From positions 2,170,001-2,234,000 of the forward strand of contig CBDDLL010000001.1 of assembly GCA_965230625.1 (NCBI GenBank): a DNA stretch of 64,000 nucleotides, read 5' to 3'. The notes under the pieces were generated by a model, which saw only the letters and a list, made by a program, of their open reading frames with translations, searched no databases and was not told where the DNA came from. A program made the position numbers and the translations under genes. Source of the DNA: Saccharicrinis sp965230625 (GTDB lineage Bacteria > Bacteroidota > Bacteroidia > Bacteroidales > Marinilabiliaceae). Below, in pieces: positions 7,851 through 16,553 of the stretch; position 1 is the stretch's first letter, and each line of letters begins with the position of its first letter.

Positions 7851-9287
7851 CTAAAAATATAAATCTCGTTTTCCTTTTTTTACTTTTTCAAGGCGATTTA
7901 TTAATTTTTCCTTAAAATGTTTGTCTTCGTAGTTTTTAAGCTCTTCTTCAATTAGTTGATAACCTTTTTCTTTGGTGCTTTCTGGTGCATAATCTTCTAA
8001 ATATTCGGCTAATGTTAAAATGGCATTAGGTTGACAGAAGCGTTTAATAAAGCCGGGGACAGAAAATTCCATAAAGTGCTCACCTGTTCTATTTAAACGG
8101 TAGCATGCAGTACAAAAAGATGGTATAAATCCATTTTCAACCAATTCCTCCATAACTTCGTTGAGAGAACGGTCGTCGCATATTTCAAATTGTTCTTTGT
8201 TTATATCTTGCGATTCTTCATCATCATGGGAGTACCCCTTCATTTCGATATTGGTTCCCCCATCAATTTGAGAAACTCCGTATTGAAGGACTTCGTCTCT
8301 GATTTGGGCTGGCTCACGAGCAGTTAGAATTAATCCTGTATAAGGTACAGCCAAGCGTAAGATAGCAACTAACCTAGTAAAGTCTTCGTCAGAAACTTCC
8401 CATTTTTTATTTACCTCCATGCCCGAAGCTTCTTGAATACGAGGAAATGAGATTGTATGCGGTCCAATATTATACACAGCTTCAAAATGATTAACATGCC
8501 GAAGTAATCCCAGTATTTCAAAACGCCAATCATATAATCCAAGTAAAGCTCCGATTCCAAGATCGTCAATTCCACCTTCCATGGCTCTGTCTAAACCAGT
8601 TATTCGCCAGTCGTAATCCTTTTTTAATCCACTTTTATGAACATTTAAATAGGTTTCTCGATGGTATGTCTCCTGGAAGATTTGATATGTTCCAATACCT
8701 GCATCTTTTACAACCTTAAAACCTTCTATATCTAAAGGGGCAGCGTTTATATTAACTCTTCGTATTTCCCCGTTTTTATGTTTTACCGAGTATACGGTTT
8801 TAACACTTTCGGCTATAAACTTTGCGTTATACTTAGGATGCTCTCCATATACCAAAATAAGGCGTTTATGTCCTGCATCCTCAAGAGCCCTAACTTCTTC
8901 AATTAGATCCTCTTTTAAAAGAGTTGTACGTTTTTGAGCTTTGTTTTCAGCTCTAAATCCACAATAAGTACAGTTATTGATACATAGATTACCAATATAT
9001 AATGGGGCGAAAAGTACAATGCGCTTGCCGTAAACCCTCTTTTTGAGCTTCTTAGCGGCCTCCTTTATTTCTTTAATTAATTCCGGATCATTGGCATTTA
9101 TTAAAATAGCAGTTTCCTGTAGAGATAAGCGGTGTTTATCCAGTGATTTTTTAATCACTTCTCTAACTTGCTCTTTAGTTGGATTTTTCGCCATCTCCAA
9201 TATCTCAAGAATCTCATTATCATCAATGAAATTCTTCATGGCCTCATCTTCAATCCTATATTTTTCTGGATGGTAAATTATTGACAT
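7851..9287 (-). CDS. hydG: [FeFe]-hydrogenase H-cluster radical SAM maturase HydG
   Basis: A 478-residue radical SAM tyrosine lyase that makes the CO and cyanide ligands of the H-cluster. The radical SAM cluster motif is CINNCTYC (C102, C106, C109). The auxiliary-cluster motif CX2CX22C that distinguishes HydG from ThiH is present at C392, C395 and C418. The length is typical. A TM1266-type partner lies 118 bp upstream on the same strand. HydE, HydF and the hydrogenase are absent from this window and must lie elsewhere if the system works. An internal methionine at residue 17 is a possible alternative start. Confidence 0.95.
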   Translation of the reverse strand: MSIIYHPEKYRIEDEAMKNFIDDNEILEILEMAKNPTKEQVREVIKKSLDKHRLSLQETAILINANDPELIKEIKEAAKKLKKRVYGKRIVLFAPLYIGNLCINNCTYCGFRAENKAQKRTTLLKEDLIEEVRALEDAGHKRLILVYGEHPKYNAKFIAESVKTVYSVKHKNGEIRRVNINAAPLDIEGFKVVKDAGIGTYQIFQETYHRETYLNVHKSGLKKDYDWRITGLDRAMEGGIDDLGIGALLGLYDWRFEILGLLRHVNHFEAVYNIGPHTISFPRIQEASGMEVNKKWEVSDEDFTRLVAILRLAVPYTGLILTAREPAQIRDEVLQYGVSQIDGGTNIEMKGYSHDDEESQDINKEQFEICDDRSLNEVMEELVENGFIPSFCTACYRLNRTGEHFMEFSVPGFIKRFCQPNAILTLAEYLEDYAPESTKEKGYQLIEEELKNYEDKHFKEKLINRLEKVKKGKRDLYF

Positions 9288-9405
9288 GTCTTATATTCCC
9301 GATTTTGAGTACAAAATTAATCGTTATTACGGAAAAACAGACATGACATATATTATTTGTTTACTTATTGTTAATATTTTATTAAAAAAGTACTCTTTTG
9401 ATGTT

Positions 9406-9666
9406 TTATTCGTTTTTGAATTCCATTTTTTGAACTTCAACGCCTTCGATATTTTTCAAATGATCCTGTAACTTTATTTGTTCATCAAAATCTCCAAATA
9501 ATTCGAGTAAGATTAAACCATGTTTACTGCAAAAATCATCAGATACTTCATGCATTCCTAATCGGGTTTTAATAGAGCAACCAAATTTTGTTAAAACATT
9601 TTGCACTTCACCAGCTTCTTTTTGACGGTCGTAAACACTTACTCCTAAAATTGTTCTTTTGTCCAT
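9406..9666 (-). CDS. TM1266-type putative regulator of the iron-only hydrogenase system
   Basis: An 86-residue ferredoxin-like, ACT-type small protein (MDKRTILGVSVYDRQKEAGEV, then KTRLGMHE and LLELFGDFDEQIKLQDHL). The family is found beside hydrogenase maturation genes and was named a putative regulator from that association and from a NikR-like fold; it has no DNA-binding domain of its own here. The genomic pairing with hydG, transcribed in the same direction 118 bp downstream, supports the call. Its molecular function is unproven. Confidence 0.85.
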   Translation of the reverse strand: MDKRTILGVSVYDRQKEAGEVQNVLTKFGCSIKTRLGMHEVSDDFCSKHGLILLELFGDFDEQIKLQDHLKNIEGVEVQKMEFKNE

Positions 9667-9740
9667 TGTAATATTTTTTTAGTTAGTTTGCTACAAATAA
9701 GTTACATCAATGTTTATGAAAAAACAATTCTTGAAGTAAT

Positions 9741-9773
9741 AAAAAACCACCAGTTCAATGAACTGATGGTTTT
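9741..9773 (-). terminator. Strong terminator below the BlaR1-like gene
   Basis: AAAACCACCAGTTCA and TGAACTGATGGTTTT are inverted with one mismatch and almost no loop. On the minus strand the stem is followed by a T-rich tail, which suits the end of the blaI/blaR1-like operon ending at 9906. The arms have A and T runs on both sides, so it could act in both directions. Confidence 0.8.
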
Positions 9774-9905
9774 ATGATATTACTTTAATAGATGTCTTTG
9801 CAAAATCTCTTTTACTTTCGATTTCTAAGTAGAAACCTTAAAAGCTATTTTGGTGTTGCACTTGTATTAAATGATCGTAATCTTAGGTTATTCAAAGCCT
9901 TATAA

Positions 9906-11267
9906 TTATTTTTGTTGATATCCAATTACATACACCGCGTTTTTTTCTGCTATTGTTTCTTCTGCCTTAGATATTTTATTATCGGTTGGCGTTTCTGGTT
10001 CAATTAAACCATCATCACTTTGTAAAGCAAAATTTATAGGTACTGTAAAGCTAACATTTACAGCTTTACCTTTATGGAACCCAGGTTTCCAATCTGGCAT
10101 TGAACTCACAACCCTTATAGCTTCATTGTTCAAAGTTTCATGAATTCCCCTTTTAATTTTAACACCCTTAACCTTTCCTTCTTTACTAACTATGAACGAG
10201 ACATACACTCTACCTTGTATCTCTTTTTCCACAGCTTTAACCGGATATTTAATATTTTTGGCTATAAACTTTCTTAATTCCTTTTCTCCTCCAGTAAATT
10301 TAGGCATCTGTTCAACAATAAAGAAAGTTGGTTCTTCTTTAAGATCTGAATCTGATCCTTTTAGCGATGTTTCTTGAGATTCTTCTGAAACTTCATTTAT
10401 TACATTATCGCAAGAAAAAAAGAATGTAACTGATGATAGCATTATAGCTGCGAAAATGGCTTTAACAAAACCACTATTTTTTAAAGAATTATTTGTCATC
10501 ATTTTAAATCGTTTTTTAGTAATGGATTGATTGAAATTATTTACAGGCAATAAACGTGCTCCTGATGCCTGAAACAATAACAACATTTTGTACTGACCAA
10601 TAGAAGTTCCCTTTTTAATAACCTCCTTATCGGCTTGAAATTCATGAAGTTCTTTTAGTAAGGTTCGGATAATCCAGGCAAATGGATTAAACCACTGTAC
10701 AATTAAAAGTACTTCAGTAATTACAACATCTAACGAATGTTTGAATCGAACATGAGCTATCTCGTGTTTCATAATCTTATCCAAATCATCATTAGAATAA
10801 AGAGATCGGTTTACGAAAATGATATGAAAGAACGAAAATGGATTAAAGCGACCGGGCAAATTTGCCACTTTATAACCATTAATTTTCAGCCATTCTGCTT
10901 CACGTGATAATCCACCCAATCGGATAAATCCGTAAATCAACCTGGCGAATAAAATTAATGCACCGAGTATATAAAGCCAATTAAAAAAAACATGCTTTGC
11001 TATAGCCGGAACAATAGTTTGCTGTACCTGACCAGAATAAACATCAACTGCATCGAGAACAATTGTCATCCCCTCAGTTGTTTTTTCTCCAAAAAATATA
11101 AATGACAAGCTTAAGGCAGGGACTATAGCTGCCAACAAAAGCGAAAAAAGCAGATATAACCTGTTAAACCTGAACATAGGTTCGTTATGAAGTACTAAAC
11201 GATAAAAAATAGTTAGAATACCTAGTATAATTGAAGATTCTATTAAATATTTAATTGTAGCTTCCAT
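9906..11267 (-). CDS. BlaR1/MecR1-like M56 metallopeptidase with TonB C-terminal domain
   Basis: A 453-residue inner-membrane protein. Transmembrane segments lie near residues 5-25, 38-60 and 93-115, with another near 265-285. The zinc-protease motif HEIAH is at 168-172, followed by a conserved glutamate-rich ELHEFQAD segment. Residues about 320-425 form a TonB C-terminal-type domain (TGGEKELRKFIAKNIKYP, then GRVYVSFIVSKEGKV). In Bacteroidota such M56-TonB fusions replace the penicillin-sensor domain of BlaR1, so the signal is probably an envelope state rather than a beta-lactam. It starts 2 bp after the BlaI-type repressor and should cleave or inactivate it. Confidence 0.88.
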   Translation of the reverse strand: MEATIKYLIESSIILGILTIFYRLVLHNEPMFRFNRLYLLFSLLLAAIVPALSLSFIFFGEKTTEGMTIVLDAVDVYSGQVQQTIVPAIAKHVFFNWLYILGALILFARLIYGFIRLGGLSREAEWLKINGYKVANLPGRFNPFSFFHIIFVNRSLYSNDDLDKIMKHEIAHVRFKHSLDVVITEVLLIVQWFNPFAWIIRTLLKELHEFQADKEVIKKGTSIGQYKMLLLFQASGARLLPVNNFNQSITKKRFKMMTNNSLKNSGFVKAIFAAIMLSSVTFFFSCDNVINEVSEESQETSLKGSDSDLKEEPTFFIVEQMPKFTGGEKELRKFIAKNIKYPVKAVEKEIQGRVYVSFIVSKEGKVKGVKIKRGIHETLNNEAIRVVSSMPDWKPGFHKGKAVNVSFTVPINFALQSDDGLIEPETPTDNKISKAEETIAEKNAVYVIGYQQK

Positions 11268-11269
11268 AA

Positions 11270-11644
11270 CTATTTATTTTCATTTTTTAATTCGTCTTTT
11301 ACATCATTCATTAATTCTTCAAATTGCTTGATATCCATGTTGTCTTCTTTGGCAAAAAAGGAAACAAGCTCTTTCAATGAATCTTGAAAATAGTTTGACA
11401 TAAATCGCTTCATAAACTTTTTGCGATATGCTTCTTTAGCTACAATAGCAAAATAAACATATCCCCTACCTTTCTTTTCGTGATCTACAAAACCTTTGTT
11501 TTCTAAAATCCTTACAATGGTAGATATGGTATTAAATGCAGGTTTGGGTTCCGGCATTTTTTCTATAATGCTTTTTACTGTGGTTTTGCCCAATTGCCAC
11601 ATAATTTGCATTACTTGTTCTTCTGCTTTTGTTAGTTCTTTCAT
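11270..11644 (-). CDS. BlaI/MecI/CopY-family transcriptional repressor
   Basis: A 124-residue winged-helix repressor. MKELTKAEEQVMQIMWQLGKTTVKSIIEKMPEP and FNTISTIVRILENKGFVDHEKKGRGYVYFA are the DNA-binding part; the C-terminal helices (YFQDSLKELVSFFA) form the dimer. It is the first gene of a two-gene operon with the M56 peptidase. Three AACTA-N6-TAGTT sites sit on its promoter, which points to autorepression. No beta-lactamase or penicillin-binding protein gene is adjacent. Confidence 0.92.
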   Translation of the reverse strand: MKELTKAEEQVMQIMWQLGKTTVKSIIEKMPEPKPAFNTISTIVRILENKGFVDHEKKGRGYVYFAIVAKEAYRKKFMKRFMSNYFQDSLKELVSFFAKEDNMDIKQFEELMNDVKDELKNENK

Positions 11645-11718
11645 TTTTTTAGTATAAAGTATAAAGACAAAAATATCAAGATATTGCCAATCTTATTATT
11701 TGGTCTTTATAATTTCAT

Positions 11719-11792
11719 TTAACTAAACCGTTAGTTCAAACATATAACTATTTTTTTAGTTGAACAAATATTTTAACTAATATTTTAGTTGA
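11719..11792 (-). promoter_or_regulatory. Promoter of the blaI-like operon with three repressor operators
   Basis: On the minus strand a TTTG -33 box (11768-11765), a 20-nt spacer and a TATGTTTG -7 box (11744-11737) match the Bacteroidota promoter consensus. Three dyads with identical half sites and spacing, AACTA-N6-TAGTT, lie at 11721-11736, 11746-11761 and 11775-11790. The middle one fills the spacer, the first covers the expected start point, and the third is just upstream of the -33 box. This layout would let the repressor block its own promoter. The 5' untranslated region would be about 85 nt. Confidence 0.8.
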
Positions 11793-11803
11793 ATTATAAA
11801 AAT

Positions 11804-11835
11804 AAAAAAACCGATACTCTTATGCATCGGTTTTC
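11804..11835 (-). terminator. Terminator of the GH31-GH13 unit
   Basis: AAAACCGAT and ATCGGTTTT form a stem around a 10-nt loop. On the minus strand a run of T follows. It lies about 100 bp below the stop codon of the GH13 gene at 11933 and separates it from the blaI-like promoter. Confidence 0.8.
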
Positions 11836-11932
11836 GTAGTAGTTGTTTTGGATTTAGCAATTAGCTTAATGCGTTATTTCACAATAACTAATTAAGTTGT
11901 ATTAATATACAATATTTAGAGCTAAATGTAAA

Positions 11933-13795
11933 TTAAAATTTAAAAATAAATGATTGAAGTGGCTCAATCTGAATATTCGTATTTGCTGTATTATCTTCTA
12001 AATGTAATGATGTTTCTACTTTTTCGTATAACTGATCTATAAGATTATAAGTTTCATTTTGTAATTTCAATTGAGAAACAATTTCTGATGGAATTTTTAA
12101 ATTGAACTTATAGTTTTTAGTATCGCTAAAATTAGATATTATAATCAACTTTTCATTTTCACTCCATCGTATAAAAGAGTATACTTTATTAGGGTAACCT
12201 TCAGTTTCTTTTCTGTTGAAAGAATGTATATCGGTATAAGAACCCATAAGAGCTTTGCTATTGAGAGTAAAATTCAATAGTCTTTTATAAAAATCCCTAA
12301 GCGTTTTTTCTTCTGAACTTAATAATCCACCATCGAATTTACCATTGTTCATCCAACGCTGATGATGAGGGACTCCGATATAGTCAAAAATTGAAGTTCT
12401 GGATGGATCTCCAAATCCTGCGTCCTCTGCACCTGGTTCTCCTACTTCCTGACCAAAATATAGCATAGTAGGAGAGGAGCTAAGTGTTGCAGAAACTACC
12501 ATTGCCGGCATACCTTTTTTTGCGTTTCCGGCAAATTCGGGAGAAGCTATTCGTTGTTCGTCATGATTTTCTAAAAAGTGAAGCATATGGTGTTCAATAT
12601 CAGTAAGCTTTTGTTGTATTGGAGCAATGTTGTCTGTAGATCCATGTCCTTGCATAATGTGTTTTAAGGTGTCGTATAAATCTACTTTATCATATAAATA
12701 GTCCATCTTACCTTTATGGATATAATCTCGGTATAAATGTGGTTGATAAACCTCAGCTAATAAAAAGGCATCAGGATTTTTTGTTTTTATAGATGAGTTT
12801 AAGAAGCTCCAAAACTCAACAGGCACCATCTCTGCCATATCGAACCTAAATCCATTAACTCCTTTTTCTAACCAAAAGAATGCTATATCACGAAACTTAA
12901 TCCATGAATCTGGCACTTCCTTTTCTTGCCAAAAAGCATAGTGTTCGGTATAATCTTTTTGTTGGAAATTATCAGGTAAGAGGTCAAAATCAAAAGTACC
13001 ATCTGGTTTTACGCCATAATTTACTTTAACCGTTTCGTACCAATCGTAATGATTAGGCTGGGCTAATCTCGAACCATTACCAGTCCATTTTGCAGGACTT
13101 TCCTCAAACTTACGGTCAATTAATTCATGTTTTTCTCCTCCAAGAGGCCTGTACTCGTTTTTAGCCTCGGGAACTTTAAACGATTTACCTGGGATGTAAT
13201 AAAAGTTGTTGTTTGTGGCATAAATAACTGTTGTGTCATCGTCAGCTCCAAAGTCTTTAACGCCTTGGGGGTTATTTAAACCTTGGTAATTGCGCGCAAC
13301 ATGGTTAGGAACTATATCAATAATCACTTTCATTCCATTTTTATGAGTACGCTCTATCAAAGCTTCAAACTCTTCTAATCGATTAGCTGGATCAACTGCT
13401 AAATCAGGATCTACTTGATAATAATCTTTAACAGCATATGGAGATCCTGCACGTCCCTTAACAACATCCGGGTCGTCGTTAGATATGCCAAAGGCGCTAT
13501 AATTTGTGCAGGTTGCATGATGAGGAACACCTGTATACCAAATATGTGTTACTCCTAGTTTTTTAATTTCGCTTAGGGCCTTAACGGTAAAATTATTGAA
13601 TTTACCAACTCCATTTTCTTCAATTGTTCCCCAAGGTTTATTGTTGGTGTTTGTATTTCCAAATAAACGGGTAAAAACTTGGTAAATAACTATTTTTCCA
13701 GGTTTCTTATCTTCGTAATTAACTTGTTGTTTAGGTGTGTTACATGCAGCTATTAAGCATATAATTATAATCCAATAGAGTGTTTTTCGTATCAT
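11933..13795 (-). CDS. GH13 alpha-amylase family lipoprotein
   Basis: A 620-residue glycoside hydrolase acting on alpha-1,4-glucans, probably at the cell surface or in the periplasm. The signal MIRKTLYWIIIICLIAAC gives a lipidated C18. The catalytic (beta/alpha)8 domain shows all four GH13 regions: VIDIVPNHV, GFRFDMAE with nucleophile D319, LLAEVYQP with acid/base E348, and ENHDEQR with stabiliser D412. A C-terminal beta domain follows. It overlaps the upstream GH31 gene by 4 bp, so the two are translationally coupled. The exact linkage specificity cannot be read from the sequence. Confidence 0.92.
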   Translation of the reverse strand: MIRKTLYWIIIICLIAACNTPKQQVNYEDKKPGKIVIYQVFTRLFGNTNTNNKPWGTIEENGVGKFNNFTVKALSEIKKLGVTHIWYTGVPHHATCTNYSAFGISNDDPDVVKGRAGSPYAVKDYYQVDPDLAVDPANRLEEFEALIERTHKNGMKVIIDIVPNHVARNYQGLNNPQGVKDFGADDDTTVIYATNNNFYYIPGKSFKVPEAKNEYRPLGGEKHELIDRKFEESPAKWTGNGSRLAQPNHYDWYETVKVNYGVKPDGTFDFDLLPDNFQQKDYTEHYAFWQEKEVPDSWIKFRDIAFFWLEKGVNGFRFDMAEMVPVEFWSFLNSSIKTKNPDAFLLAEVYQPHLYRDYIHKGKMDYLYDKVDLYDTLKHIMQGHGSTDNIAPIQQKLTDIEHHMLHFLENHDEQRIASPEFAGNAKKGMPAMVVSATLSSSPTMLYFGQEVGEPGAEDAGFGDPSRTSIFDYIGVPHHQRWMNNGKFDGGLLSSEEKTLRDFYKRLLNFTLNSKALMGSYTDIHSFNRKETEGYPNKVYSFIRWSENEKLIIISNFSDTKNYKFNLKIPSEIVSQLKLQNETYNLIDQLYEKVETSLHLEDNTANTNIQIEPLQSFIFKF

Positions 13796-16176
13796 TTTAT
13801 TTCAATTTTTACCTTGTCACTATTCATTTCAAATGAGGTATGAATCTCATTATTTGCTTTTACCCAAGTAAAGTCTGTTTTCATACTATTAATATAAATT
13901 TGTTGAGGGGCTTCAGGAATATTATGAACGATTAGGGATATAGAGCGATTAGTGGGTTTTTTAGGATAATCAAATTCAGTTCTTTCAATAGTTATTTTTA
14001 ATTCTTCTTGATCTGAGTGAAATTGAAAAAATAATTTCTCAAATTGATTATTTTTCCAACTCAGATTAGTTTTTCCATCATCTTCGTACATGAATGAACT
14101 TGCTTTCTTTACTTCTATATCGTGATAATAATGGAGGATTAGTTTTTTTGTATTATACTCTTCCATATTACTAAATTCCGGAACCATTGGAATGAATGAG
14201 CCTCCTTTAACAAAAACAGGAATGTTATTGATATCAACTGGAACCGTTTTTACTTCACCACCTATATATTTTTTATCTGTAAAAAAGTTATACCAGTTAG
14301 CAGAAGAAGGAAAATTAACTTTCCACTCTTTTACATCTTTTTCTGTTACAGGAGCTACTAAAAAATTCTCTCCCCATAAATAGCTGTTCTTTTCTTCGAT
14401 TAAATTTGGATTATCATCCATATAAAACAGTGGACGCATTAAAGGAGTACCTTGTGTGCTATTTTGATATGCCATTGTGTATAAATATGGAGTTAAGGCA
14501 TATCGTAGTTTAATATATCTGCGAGTTATATCCTTGGTTTGTTTATCCCAAAAGATTGGCTCAGGAGGAACATCTTCTTGTGCATGAGTTCTGTACATAG
14601 GTTGAAAAACACCATATTGTAACCATCGAGAATAAAGTTCAGCATCTTCGTAATCACCAGCAAATCCACCTAAATCGGAATGCATGTATGCTAAGCCTTG
14701 CATACCCATTTGCAAAGATATTTCTACCTGGGATTGTAATCCTCCCCACGATCGGCTCACATCACCACTCCAGGGAATTAGGCCATATCTTTGAGAGCCG
14801 GCAAATCCGGAGCGCATTAAAATAACAGGTCGTTTATTTGAAAAATCGGTGCTAAATCCTTGGAATAAAGTTTTTGCCCATTCGTGTCCATATGCATTGT
14901 GAACCAGTTTACCCATTCCATTAACATGTTGCAAACTATCAGGATGTACTTCAGGTTCTCCTAAATCGCCCCACCAACCATCTACGCCGGTTAAAGTATA
15001 CTTTTTATAAAAATTCCAAAACCACTCTTTGGTTTCAGGTTTAAAAATGTCCAATAAGGCAGTTGTTCCAAAATAGAAATCGAAAATATAGGGTTGACCT
15101 AACGAATCGGTTCCTAACAAATTTTTATTCACACACTCTTCATATTTACCACTTTGTTTAAGAATAAATGGCTCTGTAATTAAAACTGTTTTTACTCCTT
15201 TGTTTTTTAGGTTTTTCAACATTTGCTCGGGAGCAGGAAATGCTTTCTTATCCCACTCTAAGTTGCCCATATATCCTTTAACCTCTGGTCCAAACCAGTA
15301 TAAATCCAACACTATACCATCCAGAGGAAAATCTTCCTTTTGATATAGGTTTACTACATTTTCTACTTGTGCTTGATTTCGATATCCCATGCGAGAGCTA
15401 ATATTTCCTAACGTCCAACGGGGTGGCATAGGTTGATATCCTGTAATTGTTGTATAGTTTTCTGTTAATTCTTGCCAATCGTCAGAAACTGTTACTACAT
15501 AGCTCATTCTTCCTCCGGTAGTTTCAAATTGGAGAATGTTTTCTTCTGTTTTACCTAAATCCAGATAGCCATCTGCAACGTTATCAAATAAGAGCATGTA
15601 TTTATTGGATGATATAACTATGGGCAGTGAGTAATACATTAAATCCGAATGTGTTTCGTATCCATAGCTGGCTTTGTTATACAACCTTAATCGTTTCCCT
15701 CTGCGGTTCATGCCTAAAACGCGTTCTCCTCCACCCAAAAGTTTTTCATTAGGCTGAAGGTGCATTCTAAAACCTTTTAAGGTATCATTAAATATTAATC
15801 CTTTTTCCTCAGAAAGTAGTAATTTATCGTTGTATAAATAGGAGATTTTAAGTGGACATTTCTGTGCCTTAACGGTTAAGTTTTGCGTACTGTAAGTAAA
15901 GGTATTTCTACTGTTTTTAAAGGTGGTAATTACCTGATTTTTGTTATTAACAAGTGCATATGATTTGGGATTGCTATGACCATTAATCAGGTATTCCACC
16001 TCTATAGAATTTTCAGATAATGGTTTAAGTAATATATTACCATCATTAGTTATAATTTTTAGTCCGTTATCTGTTTCTTCCAGAGATTTAACAAAGCGTC
16101 CTTCTTGCTTGCACTGACAACTCGATAGGAAAAGAATGGAGATAAAAAATATTCCAAGAGCAAATTTTTGTACCAT
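13792..16176 (-). CDS. GH31 alpha-glucosidase lipoprotein
   Basis: A 794-residue glycoside hydrolase family 31 enzyme that would release glucose or a related residue from alpha-glucosides. A lipoprotein signal ends in FLSSC (C20). The nucleophile lies in WWGDLGEPE (D404) and the acid/base in WSGDVSRSWGG (D472); GWWGD and GFAGSQRYG are further GH31 landmarks. N-terminal and C-terminal beta domains flank the barrel. The gene starts 377 bp after the SusD gene with a terminator between, so it may have its own promoter or receive read-through. Together with GH13 it gives the locus an alpha-glucan theme, although some GH31 enzymes act on xylosides. Confidence 0.92.
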   Translation of the reverse strand: MVQKFALGIFFISILFLSSCQCKQEGRFVKSLEETDNGLKIITNDGNILLKPLSENSIEVEYLINGHSNPKSYALVNNKNQVITTFKNSRNTFTYSTQNLTVKAQKCPLKISYLYNDKLLLSEEKGLIFNDTLKGFRMHLQPNEKLLGGGERVLGMNRRGKRLRLYNKASYGYETHSDLMYYSLPIVISSNKYMLLFDNVADGYLDLGKTEENILQFETTGGRMSYVVTVSDDWQELTENYTTITGYQPMPPRWTLGNISSRMGYRNQAQVENVVNLYQKEDFPLDGIVLDLYWFGPEVKGYMGNLEWDKKAFPAPEQMLKNLKNKGVKTVLITEPFILKQSGKYEECVNKNLLGTDSLGQPYIFDFYFGTTALLDIFKPETKEWFWNFYKKYTLTGVDGWWGDLGEPEVHPDSLQHVNGMGKLVHNAYGHEWAKTLFQGFSTDFSNKRPVILMRSGFAGSQRYGLIPWSGDVSRSWGGLQSQVEISLQMGMQGLAYMHSDLGGFAGDYEDAELYSRWLQYGVFQPMYRTHAQEDVPPEPIFWDKQTKDITRRYIKLRYALTPYLYTMAYQNSTQGTPLMRPLFYMDDNPNLIEEKNSYLWGENFLVAPVTEKDVKEWKVNFPSSANWYNFFTDKKYIGGEVKTVPVDINNIPVFVKGGSFIPMVPEFSNMEEYNTKKLILHYYHDIEVKKASSFMYEDDGKTNLSWKNNQFEKLFFQFHSDQEELKITIERTEFDYPKKPTNRSISLIVHNIPEAPQQIYINSMKTDFTWVKANNEIHTSFEMNSDKVKIEIK

Positions 16177-16450
16177 ACAATTTTAGAATTTAATAAGTAT
16201 GCATGCAAGATGATGGAATTTATAAGCTCAGACAAAATATATAAATAAAATAAGTCTTTGTGTCTTGTTAGTCAGTAATATATGTGTTGGGGTAAAGTGG
16301 AAAATATAGATGTGAAAAAGTAGAGAAAGGCTATTTAGACAAGAGTTTTTGCAAAATAATGTGGTTTTTCAATGGGTGTGCTTAGTTATCTTTAATATGA
16401 TAATTTAAAAGAGGTATTTCTTATTCTCCCCTTTTGAGTGGGCTTAGTGG

Positions 16451-16534
16451 GAAAAACAAAGGGCAGACTCAAAGAGCCTGCCCCCACTCACACAACTAAA
16501 CCTTTAATCTATGTGTCCCACCACAGCCTAGTTG
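16451..16534 (-). terminator. 3' element of the first susCD operon: terminator plus conserved 74-bp block
   Basis: A stem of GGGCAG and CTGCCC (16461-16482) is followed on the minus strand by a T-rich tail (16460-16451). The block 16461-16534 recurs after the second sus operon at 22877-22950 with only two differences in 74 positions. The block ends 20 bp after the susD stop codon (transcript direction), so it is the 3' UTR. Conservation beyond the stem suggests a function or a recent duplication. The rest of the gap 16177-16450 shows no gene. Confidence 0.75.
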
Positions 16535-16553
16535 ATTCATTTAGTATATCTTC

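Noticed and set aside
11270..11644. Beta-lactam resistance system
   Set aside because: The BlaI/BlaR1 likeness is real, but the sensor has a TonB-type domain in place of a penicillin-binding domain and no beta-lactamase is adjacent.
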